A stretch of DNA of 64,000 nucleotides from Microbulbifer sp. TB1203 (GTDB lineage: Bacteria; Pseudomonadota; Gammaproteobacteria; Pseudomonadales; Cellvibrionaceae). This document shows, piece after piece, positions 31,911 through 41,260 of the stretch. The notes under the pieces are model-generated. The model did not search any database, was not told the origin of the DNA, and saw only the letters and a program-made list of their open reading frames with translations. The stretch spans positions 372,001 through 436,000 of the forward strand of contig NZ_CP116899.1 of the NCBI RefSeq assembly GCF_030997045.1, given 5' to 3'. The position numbers and the translations under genes are program-made. Within the stretch, counting starts at the first letter, position 1. Each line of letters starts with the position of its first letter.

Positions 31911-33203
31911 TTACCACTGCAGTGCACCACCCGTCTGATATTCAATCACCCGCGTCTCGAAGAAGTTCTTCTCCTTGCGCAGGTCCATAATCTCCGACAT
32001 CCAGGGGAAGGGGTTCTGGGCGCCGGGGAATTGTTCTTTCAGGCCCAGCTGGACCAGGCGGCGGTTGGCGATAAAGTGGAGGTATTCCTCCATCATATTC
32101 GCGTTCATGCCCAGTACGCCGCGGGGCATGGTGTCGCGGGCGTAGGCCACTTCCAGTTCCATGCCTTCCAGGATCATCTGGGCCACTTCCTGCTGGAACT
32201 CGGCGGTCCACAGGTGGGGGTTTTCCAGTTTGATCTGGTTGATCACGTCGATGCCGAAGTTCAGGTGCATGGACTCGTCGCGCAGGATGTACTGGAACTG
32301 CTCGGCGACACCGGTCATCTTATTGCGGCGGCCCATGGATAGGATTTGGGTGAAGCCGCAATAAAAGAAGATACCCTCGGTGACCGCGTAGAAGGCGATC
32401 AGGTTGCGTAGCAGCTCCTGGTCCTTCTCGGTGGTGCCGGTCTTGAAGTTGGGGTCGCTGATGGAGCCGGTGTGCGCGAGGCTCCAGGCGGCTTTCTTGG
32501 CCACGCTGGGGACTTCGCGGTACATGTTGAACACCTCGCCTTCGTCCATACCCAGGGACTCCACGCAGTACTGGTAGGCGTGGGTATGGATGGCCTCCTC
32601 GAAGGACTGGCGCAGTATGTACTGGCGGCACTCCGGGTTGGTGATATGGCGGTAGATGGCCAGCACCAGGTTGTTGGCTACCAGGGAGTCGGCGGTGGAG
32701 AAGTAGCCCAGGGAGTATTCCACGATGCGACGCTCGTCCGCGGTCAGACCCTCGGGGTCTTTCCACATGGACACGTCTTTGTTCATGTTTACTTCCTGGG
32801 GCATCCAGTGGTTGGCGCAGCCGTCCAGGTATTTCTGCCAGGCCCAGTCGTACTTGAAGGGCACCAGCTGGTTGAGGTCGGCGCGGCAGTTGATGATGCG
32901 TTTCTCATCCACTTCGATGCGCGCGGCGCCCATTTCCAGCTCTTCCAGGCCCGGGGCCGGGTCCAGGTTGGCTACGGCGGCCCGCGCGGCTTCCACGGCG
33001 GAGGAGGGGGGCGTGGAGGAGCCCCCTGTGGAATTGCTGCTTTGGGCCGCGGGCGACGCCGGAGCGCTGGATGCGTAGGACGCGTTTGGCTCTGTTACTT
33101 CTTTTTGCAGCGTCTCCGGCGTCGGTCGCGGTTCGGTTGCTTTGTTGGCCATGGCTTTGGTTGAGGGTTTTGGCTGTGTGTCGATGTCGTCCCAGCTCAG
33201 CAT
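31911..33203 (-). CDS. nrdB: ribonucleoside-diphosphate reductase, small (radical) subunit, class Ia
   Basis: 430 residues. The di-iron/tyrosyl radical core is present: DWAWQKYLDG, ECRQYILRQSFEEAIHTHAY, FYAVTEGIFFYCGF and QYILRDESMHLNFG. The C-terminus ends GALQW, the part that docks to NrdA. The first about 80 residues are a Pro/Ala/Ser-rich extension not found in E. coli NrdB, probably disordered. It makes deoxyribonucleotides together with NrdA, whose gene lies upstream in the same direction after a 445-base repeat-rich spacer. Confidence 0.97.
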   Translation of the reverse strand: MLSWDDIDTQPKPSTKAMANKATEPRPTPETLQKEVTEPNASYASSAPASPAAQSSNSTGGSSTPPSSAVEAARAAVANLDPAPGLEELEMGAARIEVDEKRIINCRADLNQLVPFKYDWAWQKYLDGCANHWMPQEVNMNKDVSMWKDPEGLTADERRIVEYSLGYFSTADSLVANNLVLAIYRHITNPECRQYILRQSFEEAIHTHAYQYCVESLGMDEGEVFNMYREVPSVAKKAAWSLAHTGSISDPNFKTGTTEKDQELLRNLIAFYAVTEGIFFYCGFTQILSMGRRNKMTGVAEQFQYILRDESMHLNFGIDVINQIKLENPHLWTAEFQQEVAQMILEGMELEVAYARDTMPRGVLGMNANMMEEYLHFIANRRLVQLGLKEQFPGAQNPFPWMSEIMDLRKEKNFFETRVIEYQTGGALQW

Positions 33204-33262
33204 AGTTAGCCTTTTGATCCGTCTTTTCTGTCTGTGTGTGTCTGGTTTTGTCTTTTGATTTT

Positions 33263-33442
33263 GGCCGGCTTTCGCCGGCTTGCGGAGCTGGAGCTCCGCG
33301 TTCCCAGGGCCGGCTTTCGCCGGCTTGCGGAGCTGGAGCTCCGCGTTCCCAGGGCCGGCTTTCGCCGGCTTGCGGAGCTGGAGCTCCGCGTTCCCAGGGC
33401 CGGCTTTCGCCGGCTTGCCGAGCTGGAGCTCGGCGTTCCAAG
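33263..33442. repeat. four tandem 45-bp units, each with two hairpins, between nrdA and nrdB
   Basis: Units lie at 33263, 33308, 33353 and 33398. Each contains gccggctttcgccggc and gcggagctggagctccgc as hairpins. The first three are essentially identical. In the fourth the second hairpin reads gccgagctggagctcggc, so both stem sides changed and pairing is kept. Nothing between 33204 and 33648 looks like a gene. Confidence 0.9.
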
Positions 33443-33619
33443 GGGCGGCTGTGCCGCCGTTTTGCCGAGTTTGGCCCGGCGCTCCCGGGTCGCGGCCCGC
33501 TCCGGCTCTGTCACTGCTCGAGCCGGGCGGGTGCGAATGGTCTTGGCCGCGCTTGCGCGGTCGCGACGCTCTCCCCCGAGAGTTCTTTTTGCCTGTTCCA
33601 GCGGGCCTGTGGCCCGCAA

Positions 33620-33646
33620 GCGGAGCTGGAGCTCCGCGGTCCCGGG
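33620..33646. repeat. dispersed 27-bp palindromic repeat
   Basis: It contains gcggagctggagctccgc, is the reverse complement of 15951-15977, and lies 2 bases beyond the nrdA stop. It belongs to the same family as the 45-bp array next to it. Confidence 0.75.
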
Positions 33647-33648
33647 CT

Positions 33649-36549
33649 TTACTGGCAGGCCTCGCAGTCCGGGTCGTCGAGGGAGCAGGCCTTGGGTACT
33701 TCCGCCGGCGCGGGCGCTGCCGCTACCGGGGCGCTGGCTCCTGAGCTCACCGCGTTCAGGTTGCCGGTGTTCACGGTGGATTTTTCTGTGCTGGTGGCGG
33801 CCAGGGCGCGCAGGTAGTAAGTGGTCTTGAGACCGCGGTACCAGGCCATGCGATAGGTCAGGTCCAGCTTCTTGCCGTCGGCGCCGGCGATGTACAGGTT
33901 CAGTGACTGCGCCTGGTCGATCCACTTCTGGCGGCGGCTGGCGGCATCGACGATCCAGCGCGGCTCCACCTCGAAGGCGGTGGCGTACTTGGCTTTCAGT
34001 TCCGCCGGTACGCGGTCGATCTTCTGCACCGAGCCCTCGTAATATTTCAGGTCGTTGACCATCACCTTGTCCCACAGGCCCAGGGCTTTCAGGTCGTGCA
34101 CCAGGTAGGGGTTGACCACGGTGAACTCGCCGGACAGGTTCGATTTCACATACAGGTTCTGGTATGTGGGCTCGATGGACTGGGAGACTCCGGTGATATT
34201 GGCAATGGTGGCGGTGGGCGCGATCGCCATCACGTTGGAGTTGCGCATGCCCTGTTTTTTCACTTTTGCGCGGAGGCTGTCCCAGTCCTGGGTGGCGCTG
34301 GTGTCCTGTTCGATAAACTGCTCGCCGCGCTGCTCCGCCAGGACCTTGATGGAATCCACCGGCAGTATGCCCTTGCTCCACAGGGAGCCCTCATAGCTCT
34401 GGTACTTGCCGCGCTCTGCGGCCAGGTCGCTGGAGGCGGAGATGGCCTGGTAGCTGATCGCCTCCATGGTGGCGTCGGCGAAGGCTACGGCTTCATCGCT
34501 GGCGTAGGAGATGCCGGCCTTGTAGAGCGCGTCCTGGAAGCCCATCAGGCCCAGGCCCACCGGGCGGTGGCGCATGTTGGACTGGCGCGCGGTTTCGACG
34601 GAGTAGTAGTTGATGTCGATCACGTTATCCAGCATGCGCACGGCGGTCTTCACGGTGCGCGCCAGCTTTTCCTGATCGAGTTTATTGTCTTCGATATGCT
34701 GGGCCAGGTTCACGGAACCCAGGTTGCACACGGCGATTTCGTCGTTGGCCCGGGTGTTCAGGGTGATCTCGGTGCACAGGTTGGAGGAGTGCACCACGCC
34801 CACGTGCTGCTGCGGGCTGCGCAGGTTGCAGGCGTCCTTGAAGGTGATCCAGGGGTGGCCGGTTTCGAACAGCATGCCCAGCATCTTGCGCCACAGGTCC
34901 ACCGCGCGCACTTTCTTGTGCAGCTTCAGTTTGCCTTCGGCGACCAGTTGCTCGTAGTGGGCGTAGCGCTCCTCGAAGGCAGTGCCGAACAGGTCGTGCA
35001 GGTCCGGGGTGTCGCTGGGGGAGAAGAGGGTCCACTCCTTGTCTTCGAAGACGCGCTTCATAAACAGGTCCGGCACCCAGTTGGCGGTGTTCATATCGTG
35101 GGTGCGGCGGCGGTCGTCGCCGGTGTTCTTGCGCAGTTCGAGGAACTCCTCGATATCCAGGTGCCAGGTCTCCAGGTAGGCGCAGACCGCGCCCTTGCGC
35201 TTGCCGCCCTGGTTCACCGCCACCGCGGTGTCGTTGGCCACTTTCAAAAACGGCACCACGCCCTGGGATTTGCCGTTGGTGCCCTTGATGTAGGCGCCGA
35301 GGCTGCGCACCGGGGTCCAGTCGTTGCCCAGGCCGCCGGCCCATTTGGAGAGCATGGCGTTGTCGCGAATGGCGCCGTAGATGCCCTCCAGGTCGTCCGG
35401 CACCGTGGTGAGGTAGCAGGAGGACAGCTGCGGGCGCAGGGTGCCGGCGTTGAACAGGGTGGGCGTGGAGCTCATGTAGTCGAAGGAGCTCAGCAGATTG
35501 TAGAACTCGATCGCGCGCCCGTTGGGATCGTCTTCATTGATGGCGAGGCCCATGGCGACGCGCATAAAGAAGATCTGCGGCAGCTCGAAGCGGGTTTCGT
35601 CCGAGTGCAGGAAGTAGCGGTCGTACAGGGTCTGCAGGCCCAGGTAGCTGAACAGGTGATCGCGCTCGCCTTTCAGGGCTTCGCCCAGCTGCGCCAAGTC
35701 GAAGGTGGCCAGCGCCGGGTCCAGCAGTTCCAGCTCGATACCCTTTTGCACATAGGCTTCCAGGGCTTTGCCGTAGAGGGTTTCCATCTCGTGCTGGGTG
35801 GCGCGCTCGGCGACGCCGAGGAAGCGCAGCGCCTCGGCGCGGAGCTTGTCCAGCAGCAGGCAGGCGGTAGCGTAGGTGTAGTTGGGCTCCTGCTCGACCA
35901 TGGTGCGCGCGGTGATCACCAGCGCGGTGTTGATATCGGTTTCGGAGACGCCGTCGTAGAGGTTCTTCAGCGCTTCGGAGAGGATCGCCTGGCCGTCCAC
36001 GTCCTTCAGGCCCTCGCAGGCCTCGCTCACCACGGTGCGCAGGCGCTCCATATCCAGCGGAACCAGGGTGCCGTCTTCCATCTTGACGCGGATACTGGGG
36101 TGGGCCTCCGCGACGGCTTTGTGCTGGCCCTTCTCCGCGCGCAGGCGGGCGTGTTCCTCGCGATAGAGCACGTAGTCGCGGGCGATCTTGTGCTCGCCGG
36201 AGCGCATCAGTGCCAGTTCCACCTGGTCCTGGATCTCCTCGATATGGATGGTGCCGCCGGAGGGCATGCGGCGCTGGAAGGTGGCGCTGATCTGCGCCAC
36301 CAGGTCGCCCACCTGCTCGTGAATGCGGCTGGAGGCCGCGGCGGTACCGCCCTCGACGGCGAGGAAGGCCTTGGTGACCGCAACGGAAATTTTGCTGTCA
36401 TCGTAGGGCACTACGGTACCGTTGCGCTTGATGACGCGAATCTGTCCCGGTGCGGTTGCGGCCAGGGTGGTGTTGCCGCCGGTCTGCTCCCTGGTTGTAG
36501 CTGTTTTTTCCGTAGGCACGGATTGAGAGCGCCCTGTCTCTGTGTGCAT
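33649..36549 (-). CDS. nrdA: ribonucleoside-diphosphate reductase, large catalytic subunit, class Ia
   Basis: 966 residues. An N-terminal ATP-cone (IRVIKRNGTVVPYDDSKISV) is followed by what looks like a second cone-like segment (IRVKMEDGTLVPLDMERLRT), then the reductase barrel (TPTLFNAGTLRPQLSSCYLT, WAGGLGNDWTPVRSLGAYI, NLGSVNLAQH, with the radical-site Asn/Cys/Glu around SNLCTEITLN). The C-terminal DCEACQ supplies the redox pair that receives electrons. The ATG at 36549, preceded by GGAG, is chosen; the frame is open to 36903 but that part is leader. Two NrdR-like boxes lie about 315-360 bases upstream. Confidence 0.97.
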   Translation of the reverse strand: MHTETGRSQSVPTEKTATTREQTGGNTTLAATAPGQIRVIKRNGTVVPYDDSKISVAVTKAFLAVEGGTAAASSRIHEQVGDLVAQISATFQRRMPSGGTIHIEEIQDQVELALMRSGEHKIARDYVLYREEHARLRAEKGQHKAVAEAHPSIRVKMEDGTLVPLDMERLRTVVSEACEGLKDVDGQAILSEALKNLYDGVSETDINTALVITARTMVEQEPNYTYATACLLLDKLRAEALRFLGVAERATQHEMETLYGKALEAYVQKGIELELLDPALATFDLAQLGEALKGERDHLFSYLGLQTLYDRYFLHSDETRFELPQIFFMRVAMGLAINEDDPNGRAIEFYNLLSSFDYMSSTPTLFNAGTLRPQLSSCYLTTVPDDLEGIYGAIRDNAMLSKWAGGLGNDWTPVRSLGAYIKGTNGKSQGVVPFLKVANDTAVAVNQGGKRKGAVCAYLETWHLDIEEFLELRKNTGDDRRRTHDMNTANWVPDLFMKRVFEDKEWTLFSPSDTPDLHDLFGTAFEERYAHYEQLVAEGKLKLHKKVRAVDLWRKMLGMLFETGHPWITFKDACNLRSPQQHVGVVHSSNLCTEITLNTRANDEIAVCNLGSVNLAQHIEDNKLDQEKLARTVKTAVRMLDNVIDINYYSVETARQSNMRHRPVGLGLMGFQDALYKAGISYASDEAVAFADATMEAISYQAISASSDLAAERGKYQSYEGSLWSKGILPVDSIKVLAEQRGEQFIEQDTSATQDWDSLRAKVKKQGMRNSNVMAIAPTATIANITGVSQSIEPTYQNLYVKSNLSGEFTVVNPYLVHDLKALGLWDKVMVNDLKYYEGSVQKIDRVPAELKAKYATAFEVEPRWIVDAASRRQKWIDQAQSLNLYIAGADGKKLDLTYRMAWYRGLKTTYYLRALAATSTEKSTVNTGNLNAVSSGASAPVAAAPAPAEVPKACSLDDPDCEACQ

Positions 36550-36864
36550 GAATTTCTCCGCGTGTATGTACTGTTTTTCCGCTTCTGTCCGCTCGGACAG
36601 CACCCTCGAAGGGGGATATTGGGCGGTAACGGGTCCCTCGTTTTTCCCTTCCGGCAGCCCTCCGGGCCCCGGGGTGGGAACAGGCCGCTTTGCCGTCGGC
36701 GCCCCTCCGGTTGGAATGGGGGCCTCCGGGTGCCTGCGGCGGATAGTCCATTCCGCCTGGTTACCTCTGATTTGCTTTTGGAAAGCTGTGCCTGACTGGT
36801 GCGCCGCAATGGCGGCGCCGGGGTCGGATCGGCCCCCGTCGGCTAGGGGCTGTACCTGGGGTGC

Positions 36865-36910
36865 ACCCCAATATATTGGGGTTGCGTCTCGACTGACCAA
36901 CAAGATAATG
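36865..36910. promoter_or_regulatory. pair of NrdR-box-like sites upstream of nrdA
   Basis: The first is a perfect 18-base palindrome, accccaatatattggggt (36865-36882), whose core caatatattg equals the NrdR consensus core. The second core, caagataatg (36901-36910), matches 8 of 10 and starts exactly 32 bases later, three helical turns, as expected for cooperative NrdR binding. NrdR represses ribonucleotide reductase genes in bacteria. The distance to the nrdA ATG implies a leader of about 300 bases. Confidence 0.75.
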
Positions 36911-37346
36911 CGATAGAGGGGCTATTTCAAGGCGAATAACTTCGTAGTTTGCTGTGGATAATTTGTGGGTAGCCGGGTAATTGTCAGTGGCCACTTTCGT
37001 GCCAGCGCCCGCCGTTACTGGGGATGGCTAAACCTGTACAGTGGTTTTTTACCCGGGGATGGTTTTAAGAATTTTTTTTAATAGTAAGTGAGCGCTAAAT
37101 TAACCGTAGCAATAACTGTTTCGGTTTGTTTAGTCTTTGAGCAAAATGGTACTCGGCTGGCGGGGGGTTTTGGCGCCTATTTCATTATTGTACGATGTTT
37201 AGCCGGCAAACGACCGCAGCCGGCGACCACCCCTACAGGAGAAGTTTTACAATATCGTGTAGGTGCTCTGCTTCAAACCAGCTTCCTATTGACTCGCCAT
37301 ACCGGCCAAGCCGGCATGACGAGGGTATGGGGCAGCCCGCAGGGGG
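36911..37346. other. gene-free region between nrdA leader and argF
   Basis: AT-rich around 37040-37130, probably containing the nrdA promoter. Near 37300-37322 is a short palindrome (ccggccaagccgg) typical of dispersed repeats. No gene is seen. Confidence 0.4.
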
Positions 37347-38258
37347 TCAACTGCTGTGCTCCTGCAGGAACTCCATCAGCGCCTTCTGCGCGTGCAGGCG
37401 GTTCTCCGCCTCGTCCCAGACCACGGAAATGTCCTCGTCCTCCAGCAGTTCTCCGCTCACTTCCTCGCCGCGGTGGGCGGGCAGGCAGTGCATGAACACG
37501 GCGCCGCTGTTGGCGTGACTCATCAGTTCGTGGTCGACCAGGAAGCTCTGGAAGGCGCGCTTGCGCTCCTGCTGCTCGGTTTCCTGACCCATGGAGGCCC
37601 AGACGTCGGTAGCCACCCAGTCGGCGCCGCGCACCGCTTCCGCGGGTTTGCGCACAATGCTCACCCGGTCGCCGGCGGCGGCGACTATGGCCTCGTCCGG
37701 CTCGTAACCCTCTGGGCAGGCGATGCGCAGCTCGAAGTCGCAGCGGCGTGCGGCGTTGATGTAGGAGTGGCACATGTTGTTGCCGTCGCCCACCCAGGCC
37801 ACCACCTTGCCCCGGGGGCTGCCGCGATGCTCCACAAAGGTCTGGATGTCCGCGAGCAGTTGGCAGGGGTGGTAGCTGTCGGACAGGGCGTTGATCACCG
37901 GTACCCGGCTGTACTGGGCAAAGCGCTCCAGCACGTTGTGGCCGAAGGTGCGGATCATCACCATGTCCACCATGCGCGAGATGACCCGCGCGCTGTCCTC
38001 AATGGGCTCGCCGCGGCCCAACTGGGTGTCGCGGGGAGACAGGAAAATGGCGCTGCCGCCCATCTGCGCCATGCCCGCCTCGAAGGACACCCGGGTGCGG
38101 GTGGAGGATTTCTCGAAGATCATCCCCAGCACCTTGTCGCGGAAGGGCTCGGTGGCGATGCCCTGGGCGCGCAGGGCTTTCAGTTCGATGGCGCGCTCGA
38201 TAACGCCGTTGAGTTCATCCCCGGACAGGTCCAGCAGGGTGAGAAAGTGTCTGGCCAT
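37347..38258 (-). CDS. argF: ornithine carbamoyltransferase
   Basis: 303 residues. Joins ornithine and carbamoyl phosphate to citrulline in arginine synthesis. The carbamoyl phosphate site SSTRTRVSFEAGMAQMGG, the HPCQ motif in SYHPCQLLAD and the ornithine-binding HCLPAHRGEEV are all present. The ATG at 38258 with GAGGGA before it gives the normal length. It follows argD by 19 bases, forming an argDF operon. Confidence 0.97.
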   Translation of the reverse strand: MARHFLTLLDLSGDELNGVIERAIELKALRAQGIATEPFRDKVLGMIFEKSSTRTRVSFEAGMAQMGGSAIFLSPRDTQLGRGEPIEDSARVISRMVDMVMIRTFGHNVLERFAQYSRVPVINALSDSYHPCQLLADIQTFVEHRGSPRGKVVAWVGDGNNMCHSYINAARRCDFELRIACPEGYEPDEAIVAAAGDRVSIVRKPAEAVRGADWVATDVWASMGQETEQQERKRAFQSFLVDHELMSHANSGAVFMHCLPAHRGEEVSGELLEDEDISVVWDEAENRLHAQKALMEFLQEHSS

Positions 38259-38277
38259 AAGTTGTTCCCTCTTAAAT

Positions 38278-39462
38278 TCAAGCCACTTGCCGGGCAAAGT
38301 TCTCGATCAGTGTGCTCACGGTGGCGCCGATCTGGCGGCACTCGGCGTCGCTCAGGGTGAGCGGTGGCAGCAGGCGCACCACGTTGCCGGCGGTGACGTT
38401 GATCAGCAGGTCGCAGGTGCGCGCCTGTTCTACCAGTTCGGCACAGGGACGGTCCAGTTCGATGCCGATCAGCAGGCCCAGGCCGCGGATCTCGCGGACC
38501 GCGGCGCAGTCGGCCAGCTGTTCGCGCAGCTGTTGCAGCAGCTGTTCCCCCAGTTTTGCGGCGCGCTCGATCAACCATTCCTTTTCCAGGGTATCCAGCA
38601 CCGCCAGGCCGGCGCGGCAGGCCAGGGGGTTACCGCCAAAGGTGGAGCCATGGCTGCCGGCCGTAAATAGCTGCGCTGCTTTGCCCCGCGCCAGGCAGGC
38701 GCCTATGGGCACGCCGTTGCCCAGGCCCTTGGCGGTGGTGACCACGTCCGGCAGTATGCCGTTGTGCTGGTAGGCGAACAGTTTACCGCTGCGGCCGTTG
38801 GCGCTCTGGATCTCGTCCAGCATCAACAGCCAGTCCTGTCTGTCGCACAGGTCGCGCAGTTTGTTCAGGTAGTCTGGTGCCGGCACGCGAATGCCGCCCT
38901 CTCCCTGCACCGGCTCCACCAACACCGCGACTATGTCGTTGTGCTGGGCGGCCAGCTTTTCGATCGCGGCGATGTCGTCGTAGGGCACGCGCAGGAACCC
39001 CTCCGGCAGCGGCGCGAAACCCTGCTGGATCTTTTCGTTGCCGGTGGCGGTAAGGGTGGCGAGTGTGCGGCCGTGGAAGGCCCCCTCCATCACCACGATG
39101 CGCGGCACTGCAAGGCCGCGCTCGTTGCCGAGCCGGCGCGCCAGCTTGATCGCCGCCTCATTGGCCTCGGCACCGGAGTTGGAAAAGAACACATTGTCCA
39201 TGTCCGACAGGGCTGCCAGTTTCTCCGCAAGTTGTTCCTGCGCGGGAATATTGTAGAGGTTGGACACGTGCAGCAGGGTATGCGCCTGGTCTTGCAGCGC
39301 TTCGGTGACTGCCGGATGGCAGTGGCCCAGGCCGCACACGGCGATTCCGGAAATGGCGTCCAGGTAGCGTCGGCCGGCGTCGTCCCACACGTAGTTGCCT
39401 TCACCCCTGACCAGGGTCAGAGTTCTGGTGCCGTAGTTCTGCATGAGTGCGGGAATGGCCAC
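38278..39462 (-). CDS. argD: acetylornithine aminotransferase
   Basis: 394 residues from a GTG at 39462, which has GAGGAG 8 bases upstream; an ATG six codons later is the alternative. A class III PLP aminotransferase: FFSNSGAEANEAAIKLAR, EPVQGEGGIRVP, LMLDEIQSANGRSGKLF and the PLP lysine in TTAKGLGNGVPIGA. It acts in arginine synthesis (and can serve in lysine synthesis). First gene of an operon with argF, divergent from the MBL-rhodanese gene across about 300 bases. Confidence 0.95.
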   Translation of the reverse strand: MAIPALMQNYGTRTLTLVRGEGNYVWDDAGRRYLDAISGIAVCGLGHCHPAVTEALQDQAHTLLHVSNLYNIPAQEQLAEKLAALSDMDNVFFSNSGAEANEAAIKLARRLGNERGLAVPRIVVMEGAFHGRTLATLTATGNEKIQQGFAPLPEGFLRVPYDDIAAIEKLAAQHNDIVAVLVEPVQGEGGIRVPAPDYLNKLRDLCDRQDWLLMLDEIQSANGRSGKLFAYQHNGILPDVVTTAKGLGNGVPIGACLARGKAAQLFTAGSHGSTFGGNPLACRAGLAVLDTLEKEWLIERAAKLGEQLLQQLREQLADCAAVREIRGLGLLIGIELDRPCAELVEQARTCDLLINVTAGNVVRLLPPLTLSDAECRQIGATVSTLIENFARQVA

Positions 39463-39769
39463 TTTGCTGTCTCCTCTATGGTGGGCCTGAAAAACCGGAA
39501 GAGCCGCAGAAAGTTCGGCATGAGCGCCGTTCGTCCGCAGTTTCCCCGGGAAAGCCGGCAATACTAACATACTTGTGGTGGCGCGCTACGCGGCGCGGTC
39601 ACTTGGTGTGGTGCTGAAGGCCCTGTGTGGCCATCTTTTTCCAGCGACATTTGCGGTGCCCCTGCGGACCGTCGCCAGCCCCATGTTTACTATTCTGAGA
39701 GCACCGCTTTCCCTGATCCGATGGGCAGAGAATTCCAAACCACTTCCGCGCCATCGCGCCGAGTAAATC
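39463..39769. other. divergent promoter region between argD and the MBL-rhodanese gene
   Basis: No gene is visible. I could not find a convincing ARG box. The region should contain promoters for both directions. Confidence 0.4.
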
Positions 39770-41143
39770 ATGAAATTCAAATGTATCGAAACCCCGGCCA
39801 TTTCTCACTACGCTTATGTGATTGCCGACGGCAATTGCGCGGCGGTGATGGATCCCCGCCGCGATGTGGACGACTACCTGGCCGCAGCCCGTGAATTCGG
39901 CTGCCGCATCACTCATGTAATCGAAACCCACCGCCAGGAGGATTTCGTAATGGGATCGGCCTACCTGGCGAGATTGACGGGGGCCCGGGTAGTCAATGGC
40001 GAGCACGAGCTGTTCGGCCATGGCGACCTGCGGCTGGGGGACGGTGACAGCTTCACGCTGGGGAGCCTGAAAATTTGCGCCCTTCATACCCCCGGCCACA
40101 CACCTGAGAGTATGTGTTACGCAGTCTATGAAAAGGGGGCCGATATCCCCTGGGGCGTATTTACCGGCGACACGTTGTTTTTTGGCGATACGGGTCGCAG
40201 TGATCTGCCGGACACCGATAAATCGGTCGAGAATGCGGCATTACTGTATGACTCCGTGCACGGCAGGCTGAAGGCGTTGGGCGATACCGTGTTGGTTTTT
40301 CCCGCGCATGGGCCGGGGTCCGTGTGTGGCAGCGGTATGTCGGAAAAGCCGTTTTCCACCATCGGTGAGGAGCGGCGTCTCAACGATGTGTTCACCCTGG
40401 ACCGGGATGCATTTGCCCGCAAGAAAGGCGGCGAGCGGCTGCCGCGGCCGCCGTACTTTCGCCTGATGGAAAAGGTGAACCTGCACGGCGGGCTGGAGCC
40501 ACCGGAGGTTCTCGGTGCGGTCAGGTTCTTGGGGCCGGAAGAGTTTGCCGATGCGCGCAAGCGGCGGCAGGTGTTCGACACGCGGGAACCCGAAGCCTTT
40601 GCGGGTGGCCATATTGCCGACAGCTACAGTATCTGGTTGCAGGGTTTGCCGGTTTTTGGCGGTTGGCTGGCCGACGAAACCACGGAGCTACTTTTGGTGG
40701 GAGACCGCGGCGAGGACATGGAAACTGCCGCGCTGTATCTCAGCCGCATCGGTATCGACCGGGTCGAGGGCGCCCTGGCCGGCGGTTTTGGTAGCTGGCG
40801 CAACAGTGGGCACCCGTTCCGGCACAACCGCGTGATCACCCCCCGTGAACTGATCGACCGGCTCGATGAAATGCAGGTACTCGATGTGCGCGAGGACGGC
40901 GAGTTTGACAGCGGGCATATTCCCGGCGCGGTCCATCTATACGTCGGGTATCTCGAGGAGCGCCTCTCTGAGACGGGCCTCGACAGGGACCGGACCCTGG
41001 TGGTGACCTGCGGGGTCGGGCATCGTGCAGGGCTTGCAGTCAGTATTTTGCTGCGCCTGGGGTTCACCGATGTGCGCAACCTGCTCGGGGGGATGAAGGC
41101 CTGGGGCGCCTGCGACTTTCCGATGGACCAGGGCGGGCACTAG
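39770..41143 (+). CDS. MBL-fold metallohydrolase fused to two rhodanese domains (persulfide dioxygenase-like)
   Basis: 457 residues. The N-terminal metallo-beta-lactamase domain (1-about 240) keeps HTPGHTPES, TGDTLFFGDTGR and FPAHGPGS, but the first metal motif reads THRQEDF instead of THxHADH. Two rhodanese domains follow (about 255-355 and 360-455); only the second has a catalytic-type Cys, VVTCGVGHRAG. Related proteins handle glutathione persulfide or polysulfide sulfur. I recall similar HRNED variants in other bacteria, so this may be a distinct subfamily. Cytoplasmic, no signal. Confidence 0.85.
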   Translation: MKFKCIETPAISHYAYVIADGNCAAVMDPRRDVDDYLAAAREFGCRITHVIETHRQEDFVMGSAYLARLTGARVVNGEHELFGHGDLRLGDGDSFTLGSLKICALHTPGHTPESMCYAVYEKGADIPWGVFTGDTLFFGDTGRSDLPDTDKSVENAALLYDSVHGRLKALGDTVLVFPAHGPGSVCGSGMSEKPFSTIGEERRLNDVFTLDRDAFARKKGGERLPRPPYFRLMEKVNLHGGLEPPEVLGAVRFLGPEEFADARKRRQVFDTREPEAFAGGHIADSYSIWLQGLPVFGGWLADETTELLLVGDRGEDMETAALYLSRIGIDRVEGALAGGFGSWRNSGHPFRHNRVITPRELIDRLDEMQVLDVREDGEFDSGHIPGAVHLYVGYLEERLSETGLDRDRTLVVTCGVGHRAGLAVSILLRLGFTDVRNLLGGMKAWGACDFPMDQGGH

Positions 41144-41260
41144 CGCACTGGTCGCGAGATGCACCGGTGGGTTGGGTGGGGTACAATCCCGCCCCTCAAA
41201 ACAGCGAACGGGCGCCGGGCGCCGGGCCGAAACACTTTCTAATCGAGGTTGGTCATACCT

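Noticed and set aside
33263..33442. CRISPR array
   Set aside because: The units are directly adjacent with no unique spacers, so this is a tandem repeat. No cas genes are present anywhere in the window.
33234..33830. Plus-strand frames with repeated RSWSSAFPGPAFAGL
   Set aside because: The peptide repeat only mirrors the 45-bp hairpin array; all three frames are open because the unit length is a multiple of three and lacks stops.
36550..36903. N-terminal extension of NrdA
   Set aside because: The frame is open to 36903, but the translation is low-complexity and unlike NrdA; the ATG at 36549 has a ribosome binding site. The NrdR-like boxes lie inside the extended frame, so it is treated as leader.
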